A DNA stretch of 25,666 bases from DATCVR01 sp036566745 (GCA_036566745.1 DATCVR010000120.1:1-25666), one strand, 5' to 3'; positions 1 through 7,775 are shown, counted from the stretch's first letter. Program-made: numbers and translations. Notes: a model not told the origin generated them from the letters alone.

Positions 1-164
1 TACTGCGCTCGCATGGCGCGATCGTCGACGACGCCGGTGAGCTGGAGCATCCGGTCGGCCAACGTCGACTTGCCGTGGTCGATGTGGGCGATGATGCAGA
101 AGTTGCGGATCAGCTCAGGCGGCGTAGCGGCGGGCACCTGGGCGGCGCGGGCCATCGGGGACAC
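1..164 (-). CDS. lepA: Elongation factor 4 (LepA), N-terminal fragment
   Basis: Only the first 54 codons are present; the gene runs off the left edge. The translation contains IRNFCIIAHIDHGKSTLADR, the G1/P-loop region of the LepA translational GTPase, a ribosome-associated factor that back-translocates or remodels stalled elongation complexes. I chose the GTG at 164 because a GAGGAAG Shine-Dalgarno sequence (174-180) sits 9 nt upstream. The in-frame ATG at 155 has no comparable site at a sensible distance. The gene is divergent from the secreted peptidase at 357. In many actinobacteria lepA lies next to rpsT and holA, but here about 10 kb separates them. Family identity is near certain from the G1 motif; the start is less so. 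Confidence 0.93.
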   Translation of the reverse strand, partial: MSPMARAAQVPAATPPELIRNFCIIAHIDHGKSTLADRMLQLTGVVDDRAMRAQ

Positions 165-356
165 GGTTGGGCGCTTCCTCACTCCTCGGGAACCCTTATG
201 GTCCCACGCGCGCGGGCCGGCCCCGACCGCGCCGAGCTCACGGCGGCCGGACACCGGTGCCGGACAGGTGCCGCGACACGGCGGGCCTCGCCTGGTCAAC
301 GGCAGCCGGACGGGCCATAGTGTCCCCGGCAGCTCACTACACGGGAGGAATTTTCG

Positions 357-1715
357 GTGCCCCGTTCGACGACGTTCCTCGGCATCGGCGCACTCGTCCT
401 GGCCTTCGTGGCCACCACGGTCACCGGCACCCCGGCCGCATTGGCCGCGCCGTCGCCGGAACCGTCACCACCCGTGTCCGGCGCCGACGACGAACAGATC
501 GCCCTCACCCGCTGGCAGAACGCCGACGACTGGCGCACCGGCACCGCCGCCGGGCTGCGCATCCTGCCCGGGCCACGCACCGGCATGGTCATGGGCGACT
601 CCGCGGGCTCCACCGAGTACACCGATCCCCACACCGGCACCACCGCCACCTGGCTGTACTCCACCTGGACCTCCCCCGTCACCCCGGCCGCCTCCCCCGC
701 GACCGAGCTCGTGACCTCGTGGAACGCCACCACCCCTCCGGGGACCTGGATCTCCGTCGAGGCGCAGGCCACCTACACCGACGGCTCCACCTCGCCCTGG
801 TACGTCATGGGCCGCTGGGCCTCGCGCGACGCGGACGTCAAGCGCACCAGCGTCGACGACCAGGGCGACGGCGTCAGCTCGGTCCTCACTGACACGCTCG
901 TGGTCGACGACGCGTCCGCGGGCGTCCTCCTCGACGCCTACCAGCTGCGGGTGACGCTCTACCGGGCCCCCTCGACGGCGGCCACGCCCCGGGTGTGGAT
1001 GCTCGCCGCGATGGCCTCGAACGTGCCCGACCGCTTCACCGTCGAGCCCAGCGCCGGCGGCATCGCCTGGGGCACCGAGCTGCCGGTGCCGCGCCGATCG
1101 CAGAACATCCACGCCGGCAACTACCCCGAGTACGGCGGGGGCGGCGAGGTGTGGTGCAGCCCCACCTCCACCACGATGGTGATGGAGTACTACGACGTAC
1201 GGCCCTCGCGTCGCGACATGGCCTGGATCGAGCCCGGTTACACCGATCCGCAGGTCGCCCACGCCGCCCGCTCCACCTGGGACTACACGTACGAGGGCGC
1301 CGGGAACTGGCCGTTCAACACCGCCTACGCGGCCTCGCTGGGCCGGCTGGACGCCTTCGTCACCCGGCTGCACTCCCTGGACGACCTCGAGCGGTTCATC
1401 GCCGCGGGCGTCCCGGTCATCACCTCGCAGTCGTTCCTCACCACCGAGCTCGACGGCGCCGGCTACGGCACCACGGGACACCTGTTCGTCGTCGTCGGCT
1501 TCACCGACGAGGGCGACGTGATCGTCAACGACCCGGCGTCGGGGTCCAACGACGCCGTGCGGCGGGTCTACCCGCGCGAGCAGTTCGAGCAGATCTGGCT
1601 GCGCACCCAGCGGCACACCAGCGGCGGCGAGGTCGCGAGCGGATCCGGCGGCATCGCCTACGTCGTCAAGCCGTACCGCACTCCCCTGCCCGAGGGCGGC
1701 AACGGCGCCTGGTAA
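357..1715 (+). CDS. Secreted C39-like cysteine peptidase
   Basis: A 452-residue exported protein. Residues 1-31 form a signal peptide (basic start, hydrophobic core, AxA-like end near ALAAP). A roughly 200-residue region rich in beta-type sequence follows, which I cannot assign. The C-terminal half matches the peptidase_C39_2 / papain-like fold. The probable catalytic Cys is C267 in EVWCSPTS, the His is H375 in TTGHLFVVVGF and the Asp/Asn site is at N391-D392 in VNDPAS. The GTG start at 357 is supported by GGGAGGAA (343-350), 6 nt upstream. The gene stands alone, divergent from lepA and convergent with the LysE-type exporter 25 bp downstream. The substrate is unknown; no bacteriocin leader or ABC exporter lies nearby, so a free extracellular peptidase is more likely than a bacteriocin-processing domain. 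Confidence 0.85.
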   Translation: MPRSTTFLGIGALVLAFVATTVTGTPAALAAPSPEPSPPVSGADDEQIALTRWQNADDWRTGTAAGLRILPGPRTGMVMGDSAGSTEYTDPHTGTTATWLYSTWTSPVTPAASPATELVTSWNATTPPGTWISVEAQATYTDGSTSPWYVMGRWASRDADVKRTSVDDQGDGVSSVLTDTLVVDDASAGVLLDAYQLRVTLYRAPSTAATPRVWMLAAMASNVPDRFTVEPSAGGIAWGTELPVPRRSQNIHAGNYPEYGGGGEVWCSPTSTTMVMEYYDVRPSRRDMAWIEPGYTDPQVAHAARSTWDYTYEGAGNWPFNTAYAASLGRLDAFVTRLHSLDDLERFIAAGVPVITSQSFLTTELDGAGYGTTGHLFVVVGFTDEGDVIVNDPASGSNDAVRRVYPREQFEQIWLRTQRHTSGGEVASGSGGIAYVVKPYRTPLPEGGNGAW

Positions 1716-1740
1716 GGCTCGGACCTGGTTGAATCGCCGG

Positions 1741-2352
1741 TCACTGCCGGGTGACGGCGAGCTTGGCGCCCAGCGCGACGAACGAGCCCGCGAAGACCCG
1801 GCGCATCCAGGTCAGCACCCGCGGACGGCTGACGACCTGCTCGCGAACCGCCGCCGCGAACACCCCGTAGGCGGCGAACACCACGAAGGTGATCGCCATG
1901 AAGACCGCGCTCAGCTCGAGCATCCGCACCACCCCGTGCGGCTCGCCGGGGCTGACGAACTGCGGCAGGAACGCGAAGAAGAAGATCGTGAGCTTCGGGT
2001 TCAGGATGTTGATCAGGATGCCGGACGTGATGGTCTGCCGTGCCGTGCGCGGAGCGTCACCCTCGGCGACCGTGAGGGCTCCCTTGTCCTTCAGCGTGCT
2101 CCAGGCCATGTAGAGCAGGTAGGCCACGCCCAGGTACTTCAGCACGCCGAACGCGACCGCGCTGGTGTGCAGGAGCGCGGCCACGCCGGTGATCGCCGCC
2201 GCCATGTGCGGGACGATGCCCAGCGTGCAGCCGACCGTGGCGACGACACTGGCGCGCGCGCCACGGGTGAGGCCGGCAGCCAGCGTGTAGAGCACGCCGG
2301 TACCCGGGGTGGCCGCGATGACCAGCGACGTCAGCAGGAACTCGACGCTCAC
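1741..2352 (-). CDS. LysE/RhtB-family amino-acid exporter
   Basis: A 203-residue integral membrane protein with about six hydrophobic segments. The N-terminal signature PGTGVLYTLAAGLTRG resembles the family's PGP-type motif. The conserved central stretch GILINILNPKLTIFFFAFLPQF is also visible. LysE/RhtB proteins export amino acids such as lysine, homoserine or threonine across the cytoplasmic membrane; the substrate cannot be read from sequence. The GTG at 2352 is the likely start because GGGGAGG lies about 5 nt upstream and homology begins right there. Translation from the upstream frame would add a low-complexity RATRATRATR tail. A 17-bp inverted repeat and a 9-bp tandem repeat lie just upstream. 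No LysG-type regulator is adjacent. Confidence 0.9.
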   Translation of the reverse strand: MSVEFLLTSLVIAATPGTGVLYTLAAGLTRGARASVVATVGCTLGIVPHMAAAITGVAALLHTSAVAFGVLKYLGVAYLLYMAWSTLKDKGALTVAEGDAPRTARQTITSGILINILNPKLTIFFFAFLPQFVSPGEPHGVVRMLELSAVFMAITFVVFAAYGVFAAAVREQVVSRPRVLTWMRRVFAGSFVALGAKLAVTRQ

Positions 2353-2371
2353 GGCGCCTCCCCGGGATGTG

Positions 2372-2388
2372 GTGACCGAACCGGTCAC
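2372..2388. promoter_or_regulatory. Inverted repeat upstream of the LysE-type exporter gene
   Basis: GTGACCG-AAC-CGGTCAC, perfect 7-bp arms around a 3-bp centre, located about 20 bp upstream of the exporter start. The size and position suit an operator for a dimeric regulator, or a short hairpin in the 5' UTR. No regulator gene is linked, so the role is inferred only. Confidence 0.35.
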
Positions 2389-2423
2389 GGTAAGCGCCGG
2401 AGGTCCGCGCCGCAAGAGGCCCT

Positions 2424-2457
2424 CCCGGGTCGCCCGGGTCGCCCGGGTCGCCCGGGT
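2424..2457. repeat. 9-bp tandem repeat (CCCGGGTCG), 3.8 copies
   Basis: Copies start at 2424, 2433 and 2442, with a partial copy at 2451. The array lies in the 129-bp gap between the CYTH-protein gene and the LysE-type exporter gene, both on the minus strand. It is a simple slippage-type microsatellite. It could vary in copy number and so alter the spacing between the upstream gene and the exporter promoter. Confidence 0.85.
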
Positions 2458-2481
2458 GCACCGGGCCACCGCGACGAGGAC

Positions 2482-3267
2482 TCAGCTCTCCTCGGCTTTC
2501 GCGGCGGCGAGCTCGCCCGCGAAGTACTCCAGCGCCGTGCGTGTCTTCGTCTGCTGCGCACCGGACAGGTCGATGCCGAGATCGGAGAGCAGGACGCGGG
2601 ACTCGACGGCGACGTCGAACGCCGAGGCGGGATCGCATTTCGTCGACAGCTCGAGGATGCGCGAGCCGTCCGGGTAGTTCCACAACTCGGCGACGAGCCG
2701 CCTGCTCCACCCCGCCGGAGTGAACTTGAGCTTGAAGACGTTGATCGGCCCGAGAACCAGGAGATCGTCCATCGAGACGCCGTCGGGGGCATAGCCGTCG
2801 AAGAACGCCCGCTGGGCCTTGCTGAACACCTTGCGGATCGGACGGGTACGGCCGGCGACCTCCCTGACCTCCTCGTTGTCGGCCAGCCCTTTCATCGACG
2901 CGGAGCAGGTGAATCCGCCTGGCATCGCGTCGACCTCCACCCCGAACCCCGGCGACATGCGCAGCTTGGCCGGCAGGTCGGCCGGGACCACCGGTCGGAG
3001 TTTCACGACGCTGTCGCCCTGCTTGTTCTGGATCCGCCGGGCCCGCACGACGAGCCCGCCACGGTCGAGCGCGAGGTCCGCGGTGTCGAAGAAGTACACC
3101 TGACGGATCTGCGCGTCGAGTACGTCGACGCCCAGCGCCTGCACTGCCGAGCGCCGATCGACGTCGGGGACGGTGAGCTTGAGTTCGACCGAGTCGGCAC
3201 CCTTGATCAGTCCGACGAGCTCGCCGAGCCGGTCGCTCGCCATCACCGGGAGCACGGTTTCGCTCAT
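2482..3267 (-). CDS. CYTH-domain protein (adenylate cyclase/triphosphatase-like)
   Basis: A 261-residue soluble protein. SVELKLTVPD at the N-terminus and later charged strands (VVRARRIQ, DSVVKLRPV, GVEVDAMPGG) match the CYTH superfamily tunnel fold, which binds triphosphates with divalent metal. Actinomycete homologues are commonly labelled adenylate cyclase. The family ExExK motif is incomplete here: the first acidic position is Ser (S-V-E-L-K), so cyclase activity is doubtful and a polyphosphate- or nucleotide-binding role is possible. The C-terminal part contains an FKLKF strand and a helical tail. I chose the ATG at 3267 because AGGTG lies 8 nt upstream; a GTG at 3276 is also in frame. 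The gene is divergent from the MalT-like regulator. Confidence 0.8.
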   Translation of the reverse strand: MSETVLPVMASDRLGELVGLIKGADSVELKLTVPDVDRRSAVQALGVDVLDAQIRQVYFFDTADLALDRGGLVVRARRIQNKQGDSVVKLRPVVPADLPAKLRMSPGFGVEVDAMPGGFTCSASMKGLADNEEVREVAGRTRPIRKVFSKAQRAFFDGYAPDGVSMDDLLVLGPINVFKLKFTPAGWSRRLVAELWNYPDGSRILELSTKCDPASAFDVAVESRVLLSDLGIDLSGAQQTKTRTALEYFAGELAAAKAEES

Positions 3268-3454
3268 GCTGACCACACCTTCATGCCGCGGGACACGCCT
3301 GGTGCCATCGACGATGCAGCCGGACCGGGTGGGCGGGTCTCACCCGGGCGGGGGTGGGCCGCGGACGACAACGTCCGGCACCGGGCCAGCCGTTCGCCGG
3401 TCCGGAGTCCGAGATGGAGCTAGGCTAAATCCGGTCGAACCGGGGGATTGAGGC

Positions 3455-6079
3455 ATGAGCCACGACCGTCAGAGTGCGAGCGGCCTGCCATCGCCACGCC
3501 CGGCGTCGTCGCTGTTCAGGTCCAAGTTGAGGGCACCGGGACGATCGCGCCATCACGTCCGCCGCCCGCGCCTGTCGACGCTAATGGACGAGCTGGTCGA
3601 CGCCCCGATCACGCTCGTGGTGGCGCCGGCCGGGGCGGGCAAGACGTCGATGCTCGCGGACTGGACCGACCACACCTCGATGCCTACCGCGTGGCTCTCG
3701 CTGGACGACACCGATCGGGACGGCGCCCAGCTGTGGACCGGCCTGGTCGCCGCGCTCGACGGGCTGGTGCCCGGGTGCGGCGAAGGAGCGGCACCGCTGT
3801 TCCGCCGGCCGGACAAGCTTCTCGACGCGGTCGGCCGGCTGGTCGACGATCTCGACGCCGACGATCACCCGCCGGCGATCCTCGTCGTCGACGACCTCCA
3901 ACTCGCCGACGACGACGATGTCGTGGCCCAGAGCCTTGCGCTGTTCCTCCTCCACGTGCCGTCCCGGTTGCACCTCGTCCTGCTCTCCCGGCGCGAGCCG
4001 CGACTTCCGCTGGATCGCCTGCGGGCGCGGGGACAGCTCCGTGAGATTCGCTTCTCCGAGCTGCGGTTCTCCCCGGACGAGGCGCGCGAGATGGTCACCC
4101 GGCTGGTCCCCACCCTCTCCGCGGACCAGGTGGCGACGGCCGTCTCGCGGGCTCAGGGCTGGGCCGCCGGGCTTCATCTGGGTGCCATCGCGGCGCGCAC
4201 CGCCCAGGCCCGCCCGGATGCCGAGCTACCGCCGCGGGAGTCCGACCTGATGGTCGAGGACTACGTCCGCCACGAGGTGCTCGGCGCCGAGGACCCGGCG
4301 CTGGCGGCCGCCCTGTCGGACATCGCGGTGGTCGACCGGATCAACCCGAGCCTCGCCCGCGCGCTCACCGGCCGCCGCGACGCCGACGCTCTCCTCGAGT
4401 GGGCCGAGGCGCGCGGGCTCTTCGTCGCCCGGGTGGACGCCTCGGGGTGGTTCGGCGTGCACGCGCTCGTCCGGGAGGTGCTCCTGGCCGACCTGAGCCG
4501 GCGTGCCCCCGACCGCCTCGCCGAGCTGCACGCCCGCGCCGCCCGATGGTTCGAAGAGGCCGACGAGGTGCCGCTCGCGCTCGAACACTGGCTGCACGCG
4601 CAGCTGCCCCGCGAGGCGCTCCGCCTGCTCGCCGCGAAGAACGCCGAGCTCTACGACGCCGGCCGTGCGACCACCATCACCCGGACCATCACCGCGATCC
4701 CCGTTCGCGTCGCGACGGCCGACTTCGAGTCGATGCTCGACTACGCGTGGTGCCAGGTGCTCGTGGACCGGCGGCGGTTCCTGCGCGCGGTCGACCAGCT
4801 GACCTGGTGGGCCGACCAGTCGCCCGCACCCACGCCGGTCCTGGCGGCGCGGTTGACCATGCTCCGGTCGATCGCCGCGACCACGAAGGGCGACTGGGCC
4901 GCCGGCGGCGAGCTGGCACGTCGCGCCCTCGACGGCCTGCGCGCCGGCTGGTGGCGAGACCCGCTCGGCAAGTTCGGGTGGAACCTGGTGGCCCGGGCGG
5001 CGGCGCTCGACGAGCGGTGGGACGACACTCACGACGACATCCGGGACGCCGATCTCGGGTCGAGTCGCGATCCCGAGCGCCGGCTCGCCTTCGAGGGCAC
5101 CCGCGCCCTCGGTGAGGCTCTCGCTGGGCGACCCGCCCACGCCGTCCGGGTGGCGGCCGGCGTCCGGCGGTCGGCAGCCGGCGCCGGCACGACACTGCTC
5201 AGCGCGGAGCTCGCCGTGGCCGAGGCCCTCGCCCATCGGGAGCTCGGAGACCGGTCGCGAGCGGTCGGGGAACTCCTCGCACTCGTCGACGCCCCGCTCG
5301 AACCGGTGCCGTACTGCCGGGTGCTCGCGTTACTCGACCTCGCCGAGGCGTGGGCCGACGAGGGTGATCTGGACGCCGCCCACGACGCCTTCGGCCACGC
5401 CGAAGGCGTCGTGGAGCTCGACCTGCCGGGGCGAGGCGGCCGCACCTGGCTGGCGCGCACCGGGATCCGGCTCGCCCTCGCTGCCGACCAGGTCGAAGCG
5501 GCTCGCCGCTGGTCGAATCAGCTCCACGATCCCTTCTGGGGCGGCGTGGGCGAGGCCCGGGTCCTGCTGGCCGAAGGGAATCGCGTCGACGCCGCGGCCG
5601 CGCTCGAGGTAGCCGTACCTCGCTGTGTGCGCCACGAGGTCGTCCGCGACCTCCTCCGCTCCCGGGCCACGGACGACGACGCCGCACTCAAACACGCGGC
5701 CGCGGCCGCCGAACTGGCGGCCGCCAACGCGATGGTGCAGTCCGTCGCCGCCGAAGGAGCGGCGATCCTCGACCTCGTCGAGCACGCTGCGTGGCAGGTG
5801 CCGCGCGGCTGGCTCGACCGCGTACGCCGCGCGGCCGCCGGAGTACACGGTGCAGAGCCACCGGTCGGCGGTCCCCCGCACCTGGCGCTCACGCGGCGCG
5901 AGCGTGACGTCCTGCGGTTCCTGCCCAGCCGGCTCACGATCCGCGAGATCGCCGACGAACTGTACGTCTCGGTCAACACGGTGAAATTTCACCTGAAGGT
6001 CATCTATCGCAAGCTCGGGGTCCAGTCCCGCGCCGAGGCGGCCGAGCGGGCGCGCGCCATGACTGCGATCAGCCGGTGA
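3455..6079 (+). CDS. MalT-like ATP-dependent LuxR-family regulator (LAL)
   Basis: An 874-residue STAND-type transcription factor. The N-terminal NTPase has a Walker A motif APAGAGKTS (K63) and a Walker B motif ILVVDDLQ (D146-D147). The long middle is alpha-helical, like the MalT winged-helix and TPR-type ligand-sensing region. A C-terminal LuxR HTH lies at about 812-870 (LTRRERDVLRFLPSRLTIRE, then NTVKFHLKVIYRKLGV). Such proteins oligomerise on ATP and an inducer, then activate transcription. The ATG at 3455 is preceded by GGGGGA, 7 nt upstream. The gene is divergent from the CYTH gene and convergent, with a 3-bp gap, with the SHOCT gene at 6083. No linked metabolic cluster identifies the inducer. 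The adjacent DUF6325/SHOCT modules or the MFS exporter are possible targets, but this is speculative. Confidence 0.92.
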   Translation: MSHDRQSASGLPSPRPASSLFRSKLRAPGRSRHHVRRPRLSTLMDELVDAPITLVVAPAGAGKTSMLADWTDHTSMPTAWLSLDDTDRDGAQLWTGLVAALDGLVPGCGEGAAPLFRRPDKLLDAVGRLVDDLDADDHPPAILVVDDLQLADDDDVVAQSLALFLLHVPSRLHLVLLSRREPRLPLDRLRARGQLREIRFSELRFSPDEAREMVTRLVPTLSADQVATAVSRAQGWAAGLHLGAIAARTAQARPDAELPPRESDLMVEDYVRHEVLGAEDPALAAALSDIAVVDRINPSLARALTGRRDADALLEWAEARGLFVARVDASGWFGVHALVREVLLADLSRRAPDRLAELHARAARWFEEADEVPLALEHWLHAQLPREALRLLAAKNAELYDAGRATTITRTITAIPVRVATADFESMLDYAWCQVLVDRRRFLRAVDQLTWWADQSPAPTPVLAARLTMLRSIAATTKGDWAAGGELARRALDGLRAGWWRDPLGKFGWNLVARAAALDERWDDTHDDIRDADLGSSRDPERRLAFEGTRALGEALAGRPAHAVRVAAGVRRSAAGAGTTLLSAELAVAEALAHRELGDRSRAVGELLALVDAPLEPVPYCRVLALLDLAEAWADEGDLDAAHDAFGHAEGVVELDLPGRGGRTWLARTGIRLALAADQVEAARRWSNQLHDPFWGGVGEARVLLAEGNRVDAAAALEVAVPRCVRHEVVRDLLRSRATDDDAALKHAAAAAELAAANAMVQSVAAEGAAILDLVEHAAWQVPRGWLDRVRRAAAGVHGAEPPVGGPPHLALTRRERDVLRFLPSRLTIREIADELYVSVNTVKFHLKVIYRKLGVQSRAEAAERARAMTAISR

Positions 6080-6082
6080 CGC

Positions 6083-6286
6083 TCAGATCCCGAAGATGCG
6101 TGCCTTGTGGCTCTCGAACTCCTCCCTCGTCAGTAGACCTCGCGTCAACAGGTCCGCCAGCTCCTTGAGCTGCTCCACCGGATCGACGACCACGCCATCC
6201 CAGCGACCCCCACCCGCGCGATCCGGGCACGCGGGCCGCACCAGGAGGTCGGCACGGCGGGCGCGGGTCGTGGCGACACGTCGCAT
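6083..6286 (-). CDS. Short SHOCT-domain protein (minus-strand module)
   Basis: A 67-residue protein whose last 30 residues (VEQLKELADLLTRGLLTREE and on to FGI) form a SHOCT domain, a short amphipathic helix pair found at the C-terminus of many small bacterial proteins and thought to mediate oligomerisation. The N-terminal half is basic and featureless. The ATG at 6286 has GGGAG 8 nt upstream. The gene begins 3 bp after the stop of the DUF6325-like gene, so the two are almost certainly co-transcribed and translationally coupled. It pairs with a second SHOCT gene at 7472 on the other strand. Function unknown. Confidence 0.8.
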   Translation of the reverse strand: MRRVATTRARRADLLVRPACPDRAGGGRWDGVVVDPVEQLKELADLLTRGLLTREEFESHKARIFGI

Positions 6287-6289
6287 GGT

Positions 6290-6754
6290 TCACGCTCCCT
6301 CGGGCCGGTCGTCGGCCCGGTCGGCCAGGACGTCCTCGACTCGGGCGGGCGGGATCCGCTCGCCCGCCACGATCCGGCCACCGGCCCGCCGCGCCGCGCG
6401 TGACAGGTGCCCGGCCCAGCGGTCCTCGGTGAGCAGTACCACGCCACAGGTTCCCGGCCGGAGGGCGTACGCCGCCAGCTCGACGTCGTGGTCGCTGAGC
6501 AGGCCGCCCACGTCCCCGTCGACCGCACGGAGACCGGCCAGGCTCTCGACCGCCTCCAGCTCGCGCACCTCGACCGCGCCGTCCATGCCCCGCTCGACGA
6601 CCACCAGGTCGAGGATGCGGATCGTCGCGGTGCCGACCAGGTCGATCAACGGCGGCACCAGGGCGGCGAGCGCACCGGCATGGGGCACCGCCACGACGAG
6701 ATACCCGACGAGGTCGGGAACGATCGCAGCCGGCCGATGCGCGGGCCTGGGCAC
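6290..6754 (-). CDS. DUF6325/DUF1269-like protein (minus-strand module)
   Basis: A 154-residue protein of unknown function. Its middle (LIDLVGTATIRILDLVVVER, then LEAVESL, GGLLSDHDVELAAYALRPGT, VVLLTEDRWA, AARRAGGRIVAGERIPP) runs parallel to the plus-strand paralogue at 7002: a region on a ferredoxin-like fold, an acidic loop, then a helix-strand-helix end. It is the more diverged copy and lacks the FPGNHFRGEI segment near the N-terminus. The GTG at 6754 is supported by GGAGGGAGG ending 5 nt upstream. The open frame extends further upstream, but that part is not homologous. It is followed after 3 bp by the SHOCT gene. Confidence 0.75.
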   Translation of the reverse strand: MPRPAHRPAAIVPDLVGYLVVAVPHAGALAALVPPLIDLVGTATIRILDLVVVERGMDGAVEVRELEAVESLAGLRAVDGDVGGLLSDHDVELAAYALRPGTCGVVLLTEDRWAGHLSRAARRAGGRIVAGERIPPARVEDVLADRADDRPEGA

Positions 6755-6891
6755 GGTGGCCTCCCTCCGGGTCGCTACCGCATCGATCCTCGACCTCGGG
6801 AGGGTCGGCGCGGACCACACGCAAGGGGGTGGTATCTCGGCCGGGCCCATCGCCGTGACGATCGCGCGGCTCGCTGCCGGTCCCGTCCCGT

Positions 6892-6909
6892 CCACCCGCG
6901 CGCGGGTGG
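6892..6909. promoter_or_regulatory. Perfect 18-bp palindrome in divergent promoter region
   Basis: CCACCCGCGCGCGGGTGG, a perfect palindrome with no spacer, in the 247-bp gap between the divergent DUF6325-like genes. It could be an operator or a cruciform-prone site. A purely GC palindrome can also arise by composition, hence modest confidence. Confidence 0.4.
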
Positions 6910-6929
6910 GGCTGGGCCACCCAGGTGTC

Positions 6930-6946
6930 CGACATCGTCGATGTCG
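6930..6946. promoter_or_regulatory. 17-bp inverted repeat, candidate operator between the DUF6325 modules
   Basis: CGACATCG-T-CGATGTCG, perfect 8-bp arms around one base, ending 55 bp before the plus-strand DUF6325 start and 21 bp after the GC palindrome. Its less GC-biased sequence makes chance less likely. Position and size fit a dimeric repressor or activator site acting on one or both divergent modules. Confidence 0.5.
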
Positions 6947-7001
6947 AGCGCGGACGGACTCCGCGCCAATGCCCGTGCGCGCATCGAGGAAGGACACCGC
7001 G

Positions 7002-7457
7002 ATGGACACCAGCGAGAGCGGTCAGGTCGAGGTCGGTCCCGTCGACGTGATCATGATCAAGTTCCCCGGCAACCATTTCCGGGGAGAGATTGCCCCGGCC
7101 CTGCGTGACCTGGTGGTGAGCGGTCAGGTACGCGTCCTGGACCTGCTCTTCGTCCTCAAGGACGCCCAGGGCGAGGTCGGCTCGATCGAGCTCGCCGGCC
7201 TGGGTCCGGAGTTGGAACCGGCCTTCGTCGACCTCGACGGCCAGCTCGGTGGTGGTCTCCTCGACGCCGAGGACGTGGAGGAAGCCGGTGCGGGGCTGGA
7301 ACCCGACAGTTCTGTCGCGGTGGTCGTGATCGAGAACACCTGGGCCATCCCGTTCGTCACCGCTGTCCGCAACGCCGGCGGCGAGGTCGCCGACCAGGCC
7401 CGGATTCCGGCCGACGTGGTGGCACGGGCGCTTCAGAACTCCGGCGACGCGAACTGA
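7002..7457 (+). CDS. DUF6325 family protein (plus-strand module)
   Basis: A 151-residue soluble protein. VGPVDVIMIKFPGNHFRGEI, VRVLDLLFVLKD, an acidic GGLLDAEDVEEAG segment, VVVIENTWAIPFV and AGGEVADQARIPADVV are the typical conserved blocks of DUF6325 (related to DUF1269), widespread in actinobacteria with no known function. The ATG at 7002 follows GAGGAAGGA by about 7 nt. The stop lies 14 bp before the SHOCT start at 7472. Together they form a two-gene unit mirrored by the minus-strand pair at 6083-6754. No membrane segments or signal peptide are seen. In other genomes such genes also tend to sit beside SHOCT genes, suggesting a physical or functional partnership. Confidence 0.85.
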   Translation: MDTSESGQVEVGPVDVIMIKFPGNHFRGEIAPALRDLVVSGQVRVLDLLFVLKDAQGEVGSIELAGLGPELEPAFVDLDGQLGGGLLDAEDVEEAGAGLEPDSSVAVVVIENTWAIPFVTAVRNAGGEVADQARIPADVVARALQNSGDAN

Positions 7458-7471
7458 ACGGGGCGATGATC

Positions 7472-7753
7472 ATGGGACTCCTACGTGGCGTGGCGCGTAC
7501 CGCCGTGGTGGCCGGGACAGCGACGGCGGTCTCGAACCGCGTGTCCCGCCGTCAGGCCACGCGCTGGCAACAGCAGGAATACGAGCAGCAGGCGCCGCCT
7601 CAGCAGTACGCGGAACCCGCCGCGCCGGCGGCACCCGCCGCTCCCAGCGACCCGACCGTCGCCGAACTCGAGCGGCTGGCCGGGCTCAGGAGCCAGGGAC
7701 TCATCACCGATGAGGAGTTCGCCGCCGCCAAGGCGAAGCTGCTCGGTCTCTGA
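7472..7753 (+). CDS. SHOCT-domain protein (plus-strand module)
   Basis: A 93-residue protein. The N-terminus MGLLRGVARTAVVAGTATAV is a short hydrophobic, Ala/Val/Gly-rich stretch that could touch the membrane. A Q/A/P-rich linker (about 30-60) follows, then a C-terminal SHOCT domain (VAELERLAGLRSQGLITDEE and on to LLGL). I prefer the ATG at 7472, with GGGGCG 6 nt upstream; the ATG at 7466 is too close to that site. It lies downstream of the DUF6325 gene and 22 bp upstream of the MFS gene, so all three may form one transcript. The biochemical role is unknown. Confidence 0.82.
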   Translation: MGLLRGVARTAVVAGTATAVSNRVSRRQATRWQQQEYEQQAPPQQYAEPAAPAAPAAPSDPTVAELERLAGLRSQGLITDEEFAAAKAKLLGL

Positions 7754-7775
7754 ACCCTCACACCGACGGAGCAGC

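Noticed and set aside
357..1715. Bacteriocin-processing C39 exporter system
   Set aside because: The protein has a signal peptide and no ABC transporter domains, and no precursor peptide gene is adjacent.
1729..3423. A 564-codon plus-strand frame spanning the LysE and CYTH genes
   Set aside because: It crosses two clear minus-strand genes and their intergenic repeat, and has no homology.
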